Positions 11,110-25,287 of a stretch of 64,000 nt of DNA are shown one piece after another. The DNA comes from Gymnorhina tibicen (Eukaryota; Chordata; Aves; Passeriformes; Artamidae), in contig VXAZ01007901.1 in assembly GCA_013399875.1 (NCBI GenBank), forward strand, positions 62,001 to 126,000. The letters run 5' to 3'. A model generated the notes under the pieces. The model was given only the letters and a program-made list of their open reading frames with translations. It did not search any database and had not been told where the DNA came from. Position numbers and translations under genes: made by a program. The stretch's first letter is position 1; each line of letters starts with the position of its first letter.

Positions 11110-12228
11110 AATGTGTAACTGTCCAGTTTTTCTTTGGTCTAATTAATTCAACTGTCTGTTTCCCATTATAAGTACAGCTGAGCAAACACTAGATAACTAA
11201 AAACAGTCTCTTAAATCTTAAAAATCATCTTAAACTTAACTCCCTTCAGCTAATCATTAATTTCTTTTAATTGGCTTCACCTAAACTAAACTCACTTCTT
11301 AAACCTATTTCTAACTACTTCTAATAACTACAATTCTAGGCTTTTAAATGTTAAATGGTAAATATTAAAGCTCTATGTCTCAGAAATATTAACAAAGAGT
11401 GACAATATATCAATAAAAAAAAAACAAAACAAAAAGCCAAAAAAACCCTCCACATTTTTGTGTTTCTTCCTCAGGTTTTCTTATTTTTCTTTTCTTTCTT
11501 ATGTCTTACATCTTGTACTATGTCTTGCCCACTATTTTTCTGTGCATTCACTTCTACTCTTTAAATCTGCCACACCTTTTTCTTTCTCTACTAAAGAATG
11601 TGATAAACACATTATTGTTTTTACATTGCCTTTTCTCTGTAAAAGTCAGCATGTCATGTTTGACAAAGGGTAATTATTGTGAATAATCCCTTAAAAGCCT
11701 TCCAATAACAAATATTTGGTAATATTGCTAATATAATGAGACATCACTTTAATTGCTTCAAATTATTTGAACAGTTTTGAACCAAACTTTGCCAAGTCAT
11801 TAATACCATATAAAATTAACCAAAACTTGGCCTCATATACAGGTCAGCAGAACCAGAGTTAATCTCACCTCAGAATTTCATAGCAAAGATCTCTGCATAT
11901 GTATCATTTTTTAAATTATAAATTCATAATATAATAATAGATAAGAATACAATAACTGAAACCTACATGTAGGTGCTATTCTGTATTAGGATCTCTGGGG
12001 GAAGGTTTTCTTAAACTTTCTAGCTTCATACTTCATTTGGTATTTATATCTTCATGCCATCACATAATATTAACTTTCATGTTGAAAAAAATGGAACAGA
12101 AAATTTCCATTAAATTTTGGGGTTTTTTAAAAGTAATTTAAAATAAAATATATAAAATATACCTAGCAACATTGCATTTACATTTTTATTAACATTTTCA
12201 GATTTTTGCTAAACTTCAACTCTATTGA
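11110..12228. other. Unique AT-rich DNA
   Basis: No gene or recognised repeat. Contains an A-rich stretch near 11414-11450. Overlapping plus-strand frames at 11458-11686 are low-complexity Phe/Leu/Ser and look like chance. Confidence 0.5.
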
Positions 12229-12233
12229 CCTTA

Positions 12234-12541
12234 TGATGAGAGCCCTCTCGATACAGCCGAGGCAAAAGAGCAGAGAGAGCCGCTGTTCTGCTGAAGTTGT
12301 TTATTGTTGTTCCACAGTTCTCTGAAGGCAGAGTTCGACGGGGTTAAACACGAGAATCAGGTAGCAACAGCAGCAGCAGAAGCAGGCAAACAGCAAGGTG
12401 TAGCAGCTGTAAAAGTTCAAGATGGAGTCCCCCAAACTTACAGAAGTGCTCACTGTATTTACTAATTATCCAATAGAAATAGTACACTATTTTAGTTTTT
12501 CTTTTCTTAACCTTTCCTGTTCTAACAGTCGTAATTTCACA
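12234..12541 (-). mobile_element. Short solo LTR, ERVL-like, minus strand
   Basis: The 308-bp block starts TGATGAGAGC and ends TTTCACA on the plus strand, so in sense it begins TGTGAAA, a start I associate with avian ERVL LTRs. In sense it carries CCAAT-like (plus CCAAT near 12469), a weak TATA, and AATAAA (plus TTTATT, 12300-12305) followed by a GC-richer U5. The 5-mer CCTTA lies directly left of the element (12229-12233) and again at 12546-12550, four bases beyond the right end. That is a possible target-site duplication with a small offset. Confidence 0.68.
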
Positions 12542-12550
12542 TAAGCCTTA

Positions 12551-15500
12551 CATAGGTGCTACTCAGAGTTGCGTATTTTGCTTCTATCAATATTTTCTGT
12601 TTATGTAGACACTCTATCTAAAAAATGTGAACAGTATAGTTCCATCTATGTTCTGTCTAAAGTAGAGAAATTCTGTGAAAAACAACACTGCTGCAGTACA
12701 AACTGTGTTTAAGGTCTCTTTACCGCAGCTTCTTAAAGCTTAAGGCACTTCGCGTATTTTTCTACTGAAAGTTAAAATTCTATTTTTCTACTTCCCTTTG
12801 GTTTGACTTCAAGTATCTCAGTCTGTCCAAAGGTTTTAATTCAATCCCTGTGGCTAGATTTTCCTCTGGGCCTGAATCCAGAGGAATTCTCACTCCAACA
12901 CAACTCATGGTCAAATTTGACTGAAAAAAACACTACATGTTCTTAGCTATCATAATCTGTAGAGTAATAGATTTTCTTTAGAGCTTTGACCCCTTAGTCT
13001 CAGCAGCAGTGCTCAGACATTGCCTATCTTGGTTGAGTTCAGCTCCAAAATGTTAACTTGATTTCACTAAAAGAATCAGGATAAGAAAAATATTCCTTAG
13101 TTGCTGTAATCACATTTCAATGCAGTGCTTATCTTGCCAATACTATTTCAACAAATATATCTGAATTTTTATTAAAAAAAAATAAAGTAGGATCAATTTC
13201 AATAGAAGACAAAAGTGAAGAAAAAGGATACCTCACCAATCATTGAATTTTTTTAGCTTGGTAGTAATTAGTTAACAAAGTACATAATCTAAATTACTTT
13301 ACCTTGAGCTTCTTAGTTACTGATAAATAGTTTTATCTCTTTTTTCTTTGCAAACATTTTCCTTTATTTCATTGCTAGCTGGGAAAACACAAAAAATAAC
13401 ACTTTCCAAATTTATTTATCAGTCAAATACCATCAATTATTACTGAGTTTACAGTTGTGGATTTTTTAATCTCAGCACCAAACCATTCTTTTATCAAAAA
13501 ACCTATCCCAAAACCTACTTATTTCTGTTCCTGTTTACTAGTAAGTTACAGTGGCCATGAGTCCGCACATTATTTTAATAATAATTTTTTTAATTATCAT
13601 TATTATTATTTTGAAGGCAAAGTAATTCAGTTTGCTGTGTAACTTTCGTTTAGGGTGATTAATTTTAAAAAGTCATTTCACTGAGAATATCAAAACCATC
13701 CATTTTAAATTCAAACCTAAGCAAAACAGGAGTCTGTATTTCACAAGGGAGAAAAGACACTTAATGATATTTGTGCAATAGAATTTTGGAAAATAACAAG
13801 TATTCCAGTTGAAAATAGTTGAAAAACTATCTTCTTCCCCTTTCCTTTTCATAGTGCTTATTCTATTTTATATCAAAATTGATGAGATTCAAGTAGGTTT
13901 CAACAGCACTTTATATGGATTAAAAAGGAAATCCTGGCAATATCTCATTATTTTGAGCATAGGACAAATATCCATATGACAGTGAAGCTGGCAAGGCTGG
14001 AACAGTTTTTAGAGGACTTTTTTTCTACATTCTGAAGTTTTCCCAGCAACTCTAGTATGGACAGTGGAGCCACATCTATTATTGTATTCTTTTTCTGCAG
14101 CAATTTAGCTTCCATTTCGTGTCTACGCCATTCATATGAGTGTCTGACACTAACTTGCAACAATCAAGATTAATTAAACCTTTCTTTATTACAAATTTAA
14201 GTACCTCAACTTTCCAAAATAGAAAGATAGAGATTTATACCACTTATGTGGGCATTACAAATTGCATAATAAAGTTTAATAGTTCCCTCAGAGTATAAGA
14301 GTAATATGTATGTCTGAAATTGTAGCAGAGAGTTCACTGAACTCAGTAGAAGAGAGAAAAAAAAGTCTCAAGCAGTAGTTCGACTACCACAGTGAATTTA
14401 GGCTGTGACACTTTCCTACTTCTAATTATTCAGAATCAATTACCATATCACACTCAGAATCACACATATTACACCTTTTCAATAAGCTTTTAATTTCTCC
14501 TTGACCTCCCTAATATTCTGTCCATAAATTGGTAAGGAGATTGAGCCTTTGATCTGGGAATGTATTTAATTTTGTGAACAATTTTAAGCACCTGAATAAT
14601 TCTATTGATTGCTGGATCCAGGCCATCTATGACTCACCAGAAGACTTAATAGTGATTAAGACACTGAATAATGACTAGGTGGTAGGGAATAGCACCCATT
14701 TGACATATTTCTCCTACATAATTTTTTGAGAATTACTTCAACTATGCCTTAAATTTGTCCTCAAAACATTAAAACACTTGTCAAATAAATAGTGTGAGAA
14801 TATGATCTTTCAAGTTTGTGAAGCAGTGAAATACTAACTTAATAGGGTCCACAGAGAAACTCATAATAAACATGAATATTTTTTGTCAGGATTAACTGAA
14901 ACAGACCTTATGTTGTAAAGAATGGATTTTCAGAACCTGTAGAATGCTTGAAAGAAATGAGTTAGGAGGCTAGCCACATCTCCTGTGAAAAGACCATTAT
15001 GCTTAAAAATTATCAGGAGAACTATATGTTCCTGCTTAGAACTGGCCTAGGGTAAGAAAGGCTGTTGGAATGTGAGCCATGATTATGCCTGACACTGCAG
15101 CAGCAACGTAGGTGACCAACCAAAATCAAATCTTTTCATTTGCGTGACAGTACTGTCACTAAGACAGCACTGAAGGACTGAAACTAGTGGAATGTAGTGG
15201 CAAAATATTAAAAGCTTTAAAAAAATGAGTCACCTTTCTCTTTCTTGATACATATACATATGCAAGTATATAGCTATCTGCATACACAAACATGTATATA
15301 TGTGTCTGTTTGCATATGAAGGTGTGAAACATACATGCACCAGTTTCTTTTTCATAAGTCAAAATTACTATCAAATAAAATTGTATGGTTTTAATTCTTC
15401 CATGTTCTTAAATGTTCCTAATTATGGAATCATTCTTAAATTTTGACTTTCCGTGGAAAATGTGTGTGGCACATTTTCACAAAGAAGAACAAAAGAGAGA

Positions 15501-17254
15501 GTTTGCTGAACACATATGGATGAAAAATTAAAATTTTTCCATCCAAATACATCACACAAGCCCTTTGCAGGAATGCATTTTGACTGATGCAAGTCAGCTG
15601 GGACAGCACCAGTTTTCTGTATCGACTTTTGATCAGGAAACAATATCACAACACATAATGGAAAATTTAATCTGACCTAGGAGATTGAGGATATTGGCAT
15701 GGAGACTAAAATCCTAAACTTAAAAGCACTGTCATAGCATTTACTTTTTATTTAACTTGTTTTCCTTTCCACATGTACATGATTGGTTGGTTTGAGGTTT
15801 TCAAAAAGTTTAGTTCTAGTTCAGAGAGGTTTTAAATGTGTGTCATAACCTTCTGGTTTTACTCCTGAAAATGGAAAATGGCTACAGTCAATCCACTGCA
15901 AGAACATATTAAATATAACTTTACTCTAATGTAGTTCTACACAATAAATATTTATCTTACTTTTGAAATTGTGGGTGCCAAAGCTATTGAAAATTTGGTC
16001 ACCGGTGCTAATAAAAGATACAATTTATATCACTAGTATTAACATTTTAATATATTTTTAATGTTCAGTTTTACTTTTGTGTAAAAATTTCTAAAATATA
16101 ACAGCTTAGCTTTGCTGTAAGAGATTTATAAAAGTTTTGGTCCCCAACTCCTTGAAATTTTAACTTCTTCTTGGCTTGAACACCACTGCTTGGCCCACCT
16201 AACTACCAACTCATAGATAAAAAACAGAGAGTTTTCCCCTGTTGAAGCAGCTCTTGCTCTTTGAGTACTGAAGGAGCATTGATGTGTCATGGAGCAGGGA
16301 CTGGTGGAGCACAAATGGGACCCAAGGGTGCAAACAAAAATTCTTGGGAAGCGCTGGAGGTGAGCTGACAAGACCTGCAGACCCATCATCTTGCATATTA
16401 AGCTGTGCCTGCAATTTCAGTATCATGGGCGAGAAGGAAAGTGGTCTCTGTCTGCTATCAGTTTTGAAGGTTTGGAGAGAGTAATTCATCAACCTTTTTT
16501 TTCAGTTTGGAGTGGATGAGGAGCTGTCACACTAGTCCTTGCTTCATTACACAGCACAGAGTTTGGACACAAACCCACCTGCTGCTCCAGGGATGGGACA
16601 GGAGTGGGAAGGACTGAAAAGAAGGATGCGTGACTCAGATTTACAGACATCTCCAGTGAGATTTCAGTCTTGTCAGTAAGTGTAAAGTGTAAAAAGAAGG
16701 AAAGAAGAGTTTTATCCACTTTTTTTCCCCTTAAGTGGTGTCAGGGTTTTCATTTCCTCTGCACCCATTACGCTGTCATGTGTAATGCAGACTTGAATAT
16801 ATTTTCTTGCAATTCATTAATTCCATGAAGAAATAAGTTTTCTTTTCAGAGAAATGATGGCTATCCACATAAGGAAGTTTTTGATGAGCGGTGTGAAAGA
16901 AAGTCCTAAATAACTATTTGCAAGTAGTATTGTTCACAAAAGTGACTGTTTTTTTGCAACAACTCCAAAATTCTACTCATTAGTTTTTTCACAAACTGCA
17001 AATTGCAAAATATAACAGTGAGATTTATTCTATGAGAAAGTTCATGTATAATGAGAGTTTCTAAGTTGCTTGCATGCTGGTTTTGCATGCCATTTCTTAA
17101 CAGAAATGGTCTCAATCAATCCCCTAGAAATGTCTTTAATTTTCTTCTTTTCTCTTTAAAAAATTTCGCATTATGGTATAAATGTGATTTACATGAGTGA
17201 TGACATTAAGTCATCAGTGCGTCCTTGCACTAAAGATGGCTAATGGTGTTGCAA
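12551..17254. other. Unique AT-rich DNA
   Basis: 4.7 kb with no gene or recognised mobile element. A short (ATT)n-like run lies near 13572-13610. A slightly GC-richer patch (about 16240-16720) carries overlapping frames on both strands, up to 93 codons (16211-16492 minus), with no recognised motif. Confidence 0.55.
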
Positions 17255-17777
17255 AAGGAGTCGTGCTGCCAGCAGGATGAGGGAGGTGATCCATCCCCTC
17301 TACTCAGTGCTGGTGAGGCTGCATCTGGAGTACTGTGTCCAGCACTGGCTTCCTCATGCATACTGGACATACTGGAGGGAGACCAATGAAGGGATACAAA
17401 CAGAATGAAGGGACCGGAGCATTTCTCTGAAGAGGAAAAGCTGAGAGTTAGAACTGTTTGGCCGGGAGAAGGGCATGCTCAGGAGGAACTTAAGTGAAAA
17501 GGAGGGAGCCAGGCTTTTTTCAGTGGTGCCCAGTGAGTACCAGAGAGGATGGGCACTCACCAAAACATGGAAGGCTCCCTCTGAACTAGTAACATTTTCA
17601 CTGTGAGGGTGAATGCAGCACTGGCACAGATTGCCCAGACAGTGGAATCTCCATCCTTGAGGGTACTAAAAAGTTCTCTGTGGTACTGACACCCATCTTT
17701 AAATGGCCCTGCTTGGGCAGAGGGTTTGGACCAGAGTTTCTCCAGAAGTCCCTTCCAGATTCAATTATTTGATGATC
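17255..17777 (+). mobile_element. CR1 LINE 3' fragment
   Basis: The plus strand matches the C-terminal part of CR1 ORF2 plus the 3' UTR. Recognisable blocks include 'ctctactcagtgctggtgag' (near 17299) and the following 'ctggagtactgtgtccag', which in CR1 encode the R-P-H-L-E-Y-C-V-Q region. Near the end are blocks for 'tggcacagattgcccagaca' and 'tctccatccttgagggtact'. The 3' tail is reduced to 'atttgatgat'. Stops and frameshifts run through it, so it is an old dead copy truncated at the 5' end. Confidence 0.87.
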
Positions 17778-20700
17778 ACATCTTAAATAACCAAAGATAT
17801 TGGTGGCATAAATAATTCAAAAATACAGCATAACATTGGAACATAACTGTCTAAGATTGTTTTCTGAATAACAAAGTCGCCTAAAAGTTAAAGCCTACTT
17901 ATGGAGAGCACACAAAGTGAATAAATGCAAAATTAATTTCTTGTATTTCTTGCTTTAAAGAGTGTAGCTCTCTGCATGTTTGGCAGAAGTACAGAGCAAG
18001 ACCAAGGAGAACTTCCCAAAAATTATGGAAGGTTTTCATATCTCTAAGGATTACAGATGAGGGGACTGCACTGCTTGTAGGATCAGTCTGAAATCAGTGT
18101 AAGTCTATTCTGTGAGAATGACCCAAAATCCTTCAGTGAAGTATATTAAGTCAGTAATTATGTGTCTCAAATAAGCAACAAAGTATGTATCTGAATGTAA
18201 AACTTCCTTACAAAATACTCTTGGGAGTTGTGCACAGGTGACTGAGCCAGCCATTATTTGGAACATCCTCTAGGAAACAGTTATTGTAGAAGGAATGGGT
18301 TTCTAAATATATTAGAACCCAGTTTGTATTAATTTTTATGCTGTGCATACATATTCCAAAAATTTAAACAGGGTTTCCTGCACATCCTTTCCTAGACACA
18401 GTTAAAATACCTGGATGAACACACTGTTTCTTGAAGGGCAAATGTAACAAAAATGCTTCTGGGTGATACACTTTGATGCTCAGCTTCCCTCCCAGAAAAA
18501 AAAAAAAAGAAAGGATTGTTTTCAGCAAGCAAAACTTGCAGATGTTTAAAGTAATGTTTTAAATGAAGGTGTCTTTGTGCTGGCAGTAACATTAAATATT
18601 AGATTTTGAAAAAAGGTAGTAGAAAAATAAGTTTGTAGTTTTTGGCAGGGGTGGTTCCGTGTTGCCTTTATCTCTTCAGTAAACTGGTGGCCTTGGAGAG
18701 TAGAGAAAAAAATCCAAATATAAATACGTGCCTTTTCAGGCATACCATTTTGATAGGGCTTTCCTCTTAATCATTATAAGTGGTCCAAAAAGATAACTCG
18801 ATCAATCAAATAGTCAGGGGCAGGAGCAGATTATGGGTCTGTCAATATTTCAACCAATAGCAAAACAATTCAGAATTCAAAGTTGCAGCTCCTGCAATGC
18901 TCACAAGCAACTAAAGTAATAGTAGTCCTGATACTCCCATTCTGAAATCTTACAAGTTTTGCATCTGTGCCATCTATCTGAAAGAATTTTTCTACCAGTT
19001 ACATGGGAAAAATTTGGAGAATCTGGTCTGACTTTAGCTGAATTTTGCATCAATGAAACAAAAATAACAAAATTATCTTTTAACAATAAATACTGGTTGA
19101 CAGAAAGGCAGGAAAAGCAGGTTGCTGTTCTCTAGTTCATACCAGTAAGGTGCTACTTGTTATAATTTTGCCAAAATATCAATAAACTGTCCAATCAATA
19201 AAAGATGTCCATTGTATATTTCCTTTGGCTCAGTATGTTTATCAGTCACAGAAGATAAAACCGTGACTCAGAAAGCACTGATCACCAGTGATGTTTTAAA
19301 TCAATTTTTTTCTGAAATTGGCTATACCAAACCATACAAATGAAAATCTGGATCAGTGAGGCGATAAGTTTTTATTTATAACTTCATTTGTTTGTTTAGA
19401 CTGAATAAAAAAATAGTTATCCCCAGAGTGGGAAAAGCCAGTACTATTTCCAGAGCAGACTAAAAAAGTGGTCTTGAATCTAAAGAACCTAACCCTTTAA
19501 AGAAAGCTTTTTCATTATTGACCAAATACAAGGAAACAAAAAAAAAAAAGAAAGTATCTCTTGATGTAAATTTCTACATTGCCTCTAGATAATCCTGAGT
19601 GACACTTAGTTTAATAGATTTATGGGTCAATCATATATCACTATCTGGTTGGAGTATGGGCTTGTTTTCAGAGGGAAAAAATTTGCATAATCAGCCTGAC
19701 AGAAGATGGAGGTCAAAGAAATTTTATACTTCTTACTGCCACTCTTAAGGGCAAGGATACTCTTCACAGTGAAGAGGGAACAATCTTTCTCAATCCAGCC
19801 CTTGATTTAATTGACTGGTGGTCCTAATTTTTGGTTCAGAGAGTTTATAAGAATTCATCTCATCTGCATAAGAATTTCTAATGTGAAGCTGACCTGGTTG
19901 TCACAAGTGTTTGAAGCTGAAAAAATCCAAACAAGCTGCACAGGTGATATGGTTGTTCCTGAAATCAAGTTTGGCTGCAGCAAAAATCTCTGCAGAGCTT
20001 TTAGAGCTGTGTAAGATTTCTGAGGTTATCAAACTTCTGTTTTGCACAACTGCACGGCAGAATTGTAGAGGCAGAGGTAAAGCAAAAATCATTTTTAGCT
20101 TGCCTAAGTTTTCAGTGATCCCTGACAGTCAAATCTTGTGGTCATCTCAAAGATTTCTCCCACTGCCATTGGTGGGCACTTGTTCTTCAAACAGAAATAT
20201 GAAAATAACATATTATTATAGAATGGGAAAAGTATAGGAGAAATAATTGTAATTTATAGTTTTCCTTATCATTATCTTTTTATTCTGTGAATTTTCCATG
20301 TACACTGCAGAGTAAAGTTTTGCCCTCCAAAGATACTAAAAATAACCCTGTTAGAAGTGGTCATGGCAGACAATAGCTGGCAATAGTTGCAGGAAGAGTA
20401 ATAGCATCCATGTGCAAACACACAACAATACAGTCTTTAATTTCATAACTACATACCATTTTTCCTTGTCTCATTCAGTGTTCAATGTTCACTTAATGAA
20501 CCCCTATTACAATGATTTGTTTAATCATTTTTGTTCAATATGGCCCGGGGCATATTTCCTGCACTATTTTGTTATACATTGAAGTTTTGATTTCCTAACA
20601 AGCTTTTCGTTCAAATTAATTGCTAAAGTATGTGAATGCAGGTAATATAAATTAGAAAAAAATAAAATGAGTAATATTAATTAATTTATCTTCACAACTC

Positions 20701-20936
20701 TGGGCATACTTACTCTTTTACATGCAGACTGTATTTACATTGTTTGCCTAGGAGCAATCACAGGCTGAAATATGACATTGCTACACTGCTTAATTTAGGA
20801 AGCCTGCAGCTGGGATATATACATATCCCATAGTGCTTTGCCTTGTTAAGTTTTTCTGAAAAAAAGTCTCCACTGATTTACCTGCTTTTCATGAAATATT
20901 CCTGCAAGACATTCTGGAATATGTAGGACCAGCTTT
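17778..20936. other. Unique AT-rich DNA
   Basis: 3.1 kb with no gene or recognised repeat beyond short A runs (18497-18510, 19538-19550). The frame at 19911-20237 (plus, 108 codons) has no domain I recognise and no supporting splice context. Confidence 0.55.
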
Positions 20937-20941
20937 CATAG

Positions 20942-21507
20942 TGTACTAGTTTGAAAGCAAGCTAGTGAGAGACTTCAAGTCAGAAATAAATTTAATAGAA
21001 AAAAAATTAAATAAATGCAATAGTACAAAAAAACCCAGCCCACTGACAAGAGTCAGAATACAACCTGACCCCCTGACAGTCAGGGGGTTGGTAGCAGTCC
21101 AATTAAATGGTGGCTGCAGTTCTCCTGGAGTGATGGTTCTGTTGAAGCAGTAGAAGGGTCTGGTCTTCCTCTGAAGGTCCAGTGGTGGTGTAGAAGGCTC
21201 TGGTTTTCCTCTGGGAATCCAGTGGAAAAGGCTGCTTGTGCTGTTCCAAACCCCAGATTATATCCAGGTGGGAATGCTTGGTTCCTTCCCCCTGGGTGGA
21301 GCATCTCACAATGGGATGGTGAGTCATGGGGCAAGGCACTGATGGCCCATTAACAGGAGATAGTCCAGGAGCGAGTTATCTATGAGTCATACAGCAAGGC
21401 ATCGTTGGGCCCATTAACAGGAGATAGTTCAGAGGCAGGAGACAAGGAACATTGCTACACCTGGTTTCAACAGCTCATGGTAATAGAATACACTGTAACC
21501 CAGGACA
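20942..21507 (-). mobile_element. Solo LTR, ERVL-like, minus strand
   Basis: This 566-bp LTR starts TGTACTAG and ends CCAGGACA. It has an exact 5-bp target-site duplication CATAG (20937-20941 and 21508-21512), the ERVL-typical length. In sense there is a TATAAT element (plus ATTATA, 21257-21262) and an ATTAAA polyadenylation variant (plus TTTAAT, 20991-20996). Two internal imperfect duplications are visible. One is a roughly 45-bp unit around 21130-21225 built on 'agaagg.tctggt'. The other is a roughly 60-bp unit at 21320-21440 ending in 'cccattaacaggagatagt'. Overlapping minus-strand frames here (21080-21339) are LTR by-products. Confidence 0.86.
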
Positions 21508-21512
21508 CATAG

Positions 21513-24500
21513 TCATTGGACATACCTGTGATTATAGTGATAAATTTACACAGCTGCTACTGGCATAATTGGACATAGCATAACAGGTAACATTTGGACA
21601 CTTCATATTATCTTCATAGTACCTTATATTGTCAGAGAATTGTACTACTGGCATCAGCTGCTGCAAGGGCTCAGACCCTGAAACAAATTACAGACCTGTA
21701 ATTTGAGATTAAATGAGGACCCTGCAAAATGAAAGACATACAAGTCCTGGCCCCCTGTGAAAAAGTTGAACTTAAATGAAATATCAGTTATCACAAAGAA
21801 AACGTCAGCCTAAAGGAAAAAGAATCCAGAGCAATTTTCACATATCTAAGTTTAAGTCTTTCTGTTTTCTATAATTCCTACCACATTGAAGGCCTTCAAA
21901 TTTTGGCAAGGGGGTGGATTAAAATGTTTTGGGGTAAAGCCGGTTTGACTGTTTTTGGAAGATGGTTTGCTGGTCAAAAAATACCTACTCAAAAACAATA
22001 AGCAGCCAACATATCAGAGTGTCTTAGATAAGTAATTATATTCTTGTATTCTTCTATTGTTTCCTTAACATATCTAGGTCATGGCTGAATGTGCACTCTG
22101 TAGCAGAGAATGAAACTGTACATACATACTGTTTCAGTAGCATCTTTATAAACTCAGAAAGCTGCAGAAACAATGCGGAGAATAGTAAGATATTGTAAGA
22201 ATGTAAATGGAATTGTTTGCCATTTAAAGTCAAGATATTTTTACTATTGACTATGTGAGCGTGAGAGAGAAAAAGAGAGAGAGATCATACCAGGGGGCCA
22301 ACCTATTCTGATATGATGAACTAGGAAAAGATCTTTCTTGTTCCTCGCATTTCTCATTAAATGTGTCTGCACATGCTGGTTTTTTAAAGAGTTGTTTTCA
22401 TCTGCTGTTTTTTATAGGTTTTTTAGCCAAGTGGAAGTATTTGCACTTGCACTAAGTAGTACAAGTGAAGTGAGCTTGGGAAGCTGTGCATCAATTGGCA
22501 GGATTTATATATTGGATCTGTATCTGATAAACAGATGGTCGCTATCATAAACTCCTCAGGCTCCAAGTTTCTTGGAAGTGCTACCACAGATCTACACAGA
22601 CCTTGCAGAATTATTTCTGCACATGCACAGTAGTTTATCACATTCCAAATAGATCCAGTCTGTTGCACATGTGCAAACCACCTGTGAAGCACATGGACAA
22701 CAAATCTGATGTGTCTCTTGAGACAATGGGTCTGCTAGCCACACTTTCATTATGAAAGATTTTGTTTCTAGAGTATGCAATCTCCTACCTGCTCCCTCTA
22801 GCATAATACTTCTGATAATGAAGCACTTAAGTTTTGGGGTTTTTTACTATTTTAATAACCCTAAACTGATAGATAATTGTTTTACATCACAACAGAGATA
22901 CACTCTCAAGAATTCTGCAACTAGGGCTGATTTTTTTTTTAATGTATGACATCTCTCCAAAATGCAAAATTTTAGCCAAAATTTTTGTTTTCATTCTAAT
23001 GCCTTATTTTGCTTATGACATGTGTCACATGACACACCTAATATGAGCTTACCTAATTGAAATCCTTTTACTTCTTACATAAGTATTTTCCTTCCCTTTC
23101 TATTATCCCATGCATAGCATTATAAAAACCTTGTCATTTTAAATTATAAATAGTAATTTTCTTGAATTATATCCATTATATACAGTGTATTACCAAAATT
23201 ACAGTCAGTAGGAAAAAATACAGGGATGAATGAATTCAAATTAATGGGTTATTATATCAGTACTTTTAAACCATCTACTGATTTACCTGATGGGCCAGAT
23301 CTTGAGTTGTGTTCTCACAAACTGCTAATTGATTTGGTGTTTACAGGCAAAAATTACAGTAAATTTTTCCTGTTTTGTGAACTGAAATATAATCCATACA
23401 CTTCCTGGAGAACAGTCTCTCTGTTATTCCAACATGACTTTGTTATCAGACAGGCAGAGTGCCTTTTCACACTTTCTGAGATGATAGGGAGGAATACAGA
23501 AGTTCACTTCCCTCCAAGCATACATAGTTTTGCTTCCATCTGCTCAAAAATAAAAAAAAATACGGGTTTTTCATTAGTGAAGCAGCAATTGCCAACCTTT
23601 TTGACCATCTAGCACACAGTTCAACATTTTCTTTCTGTGAAAGGACAGTGGATAAATCCACATTCCACAAAGATCAAAGAGAATGCTTGTTTGCACAGAG
23701 TTTGTTTGGAAACAGAGGAGGGCAGTGCCTTTGTGAACCGTTTAGAAACAGGAATTGCTCCACTGGGATATAGATTTTATTTGACTGAAAAGCAGAGTCT
23801 TAATACACTGATGTTTGTATGGCTTAAGACTCCTGGGCTTGCTATTGCCTCATTGAGTGTGTTACATTGTAGACTACTTTGCAGGCATAGAATTTTTCTT
23901 CTGTTGTCTATAGAATATTCCCCTCGATTTATTGAAAGTGTCTCAAATCCAGCATCCAGTGGAAATACAAGGAGGGGATAAGTAATATAAAGTAGATCGG
24001 GATAAGTAGATCCCGAAAGCTTCTGTAAATTGCTTGCATCCTGTTAATATAATAAAAGCTCTTACCTTCAAACTTTTGTCATACATTTATTCCTAGGGCA
24101 AAAAGCTAAAGCTTCCAGAGTGATAAATTATGAAACAACCGTAGCTCATAAACTGAGCTTTTCTGCAAAGCTGCTTACAAATAGGAAGTCAGACTATTCC
24201 AAATTAAACCACATTTTCTATTATGTGATATATTGGCTATTACTTTAAAGTGAAAGTAATTATAGGAAAGTAAAAAATTTCTCATATTACTGCCATTATT
24301 TTCTGTGAGTAAAAAAAAAGAAAACAAACAAAAAACTAAAATGCAGCCTATGAAGTTTGAATTTCAAAATAATGGTTTAACACTGTCTTGGTTGGGAAAA
24401 AAAAGATAGGATTCATTGTAGTTTTGTATTCTTGATTCTTATATGTCTCTTTTTGGCTTTGCAATATTGTTTTTATTTTCTTTTTTAAGACAAGCTCAGA

Positions 24501-25256
24501 AAAAGCTTCATTATTAAGCATTTCATTACCCCGACCTTTTCACTATAAACATTTGAGAACTGATCTCCTACAAATGGGTTAGAAGGAGATAAATCACTCT
24601 TCTTGTCACTTTCCATGGTCTCCCAGCTTGGTTAGCCGGCTTCTGCAGATGCCCTCCCTGACATCAAAACACAGGGGCCTGCAGGAAACAAAAAAATGTC
24701 AGATTTCTTCTGGTGCCCAGGCAAGCTCTGTGTGCTGTAGAAGAATTCTGTGTGCTTTGATAAGTGCCACTGTGCTGAATCAGCATGGTGGGCAGGTTAA
24801 CTTGGTGACCTTCTTGAAGTTGATTGCTTCCCCCAGATACAGCCTGTAACATAGACTGTCAAAACTACTAAAGTAAAAGACAGCAATATTTATTTTACTC
24901 TTAGATCATCCTTCTTCTGTGCAGATCTCAGGTGTCTTGGCATTCTCCTGCACAATTTCATATGCTTTATTGTTTCCATCAGCTGTGTGCAGGATTTTTT
25001 TGTGTGAGGGAGTACATTCTTTGCACAGCCCCATTCTGTCACCCTGACATTTCACATGTGCTTTTAGTGTCTGGGCCTGGTTTCTAGAAACAATTCAGAA
25101 CAATTTTGTAGTCTCCCACAGTTTGAACATAACTATTGTTACATAATACCATATTTGGAGACACAGCAGCTTTTGTTTTAGAGAATTGTTTTCAGAGCAG
25201 TATTATTCACATTAAAAACTAAAAGGAAAGTGATCTACTTGCATTTGAGGGAAAAA
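21513..25256. other. Unique AT-rich DNA
   Basis: 3.7 kb without a recognised gene or mobile element. The frame at 23226-23612 (plus, 128 codons) is the longest outside repeats. Its translation has no motif I know, and it lacks any visible exon-intron or promoter context, so I treat it as chance. A short GA-rich run lies near 22261-22284. Confidence 0.55.
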
Positions 25257-25287
25257 GAAACCCCAACCAAACCTAGGCCCTATCACT

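Noticed and set aside
23226..23612. 128-codon plus-strand frame
   Set aside because: Longest frame outside repeats, but there is no recognisable domain, no splice or promoter context, and a composition typical of chance frames in AT-rich DNA.
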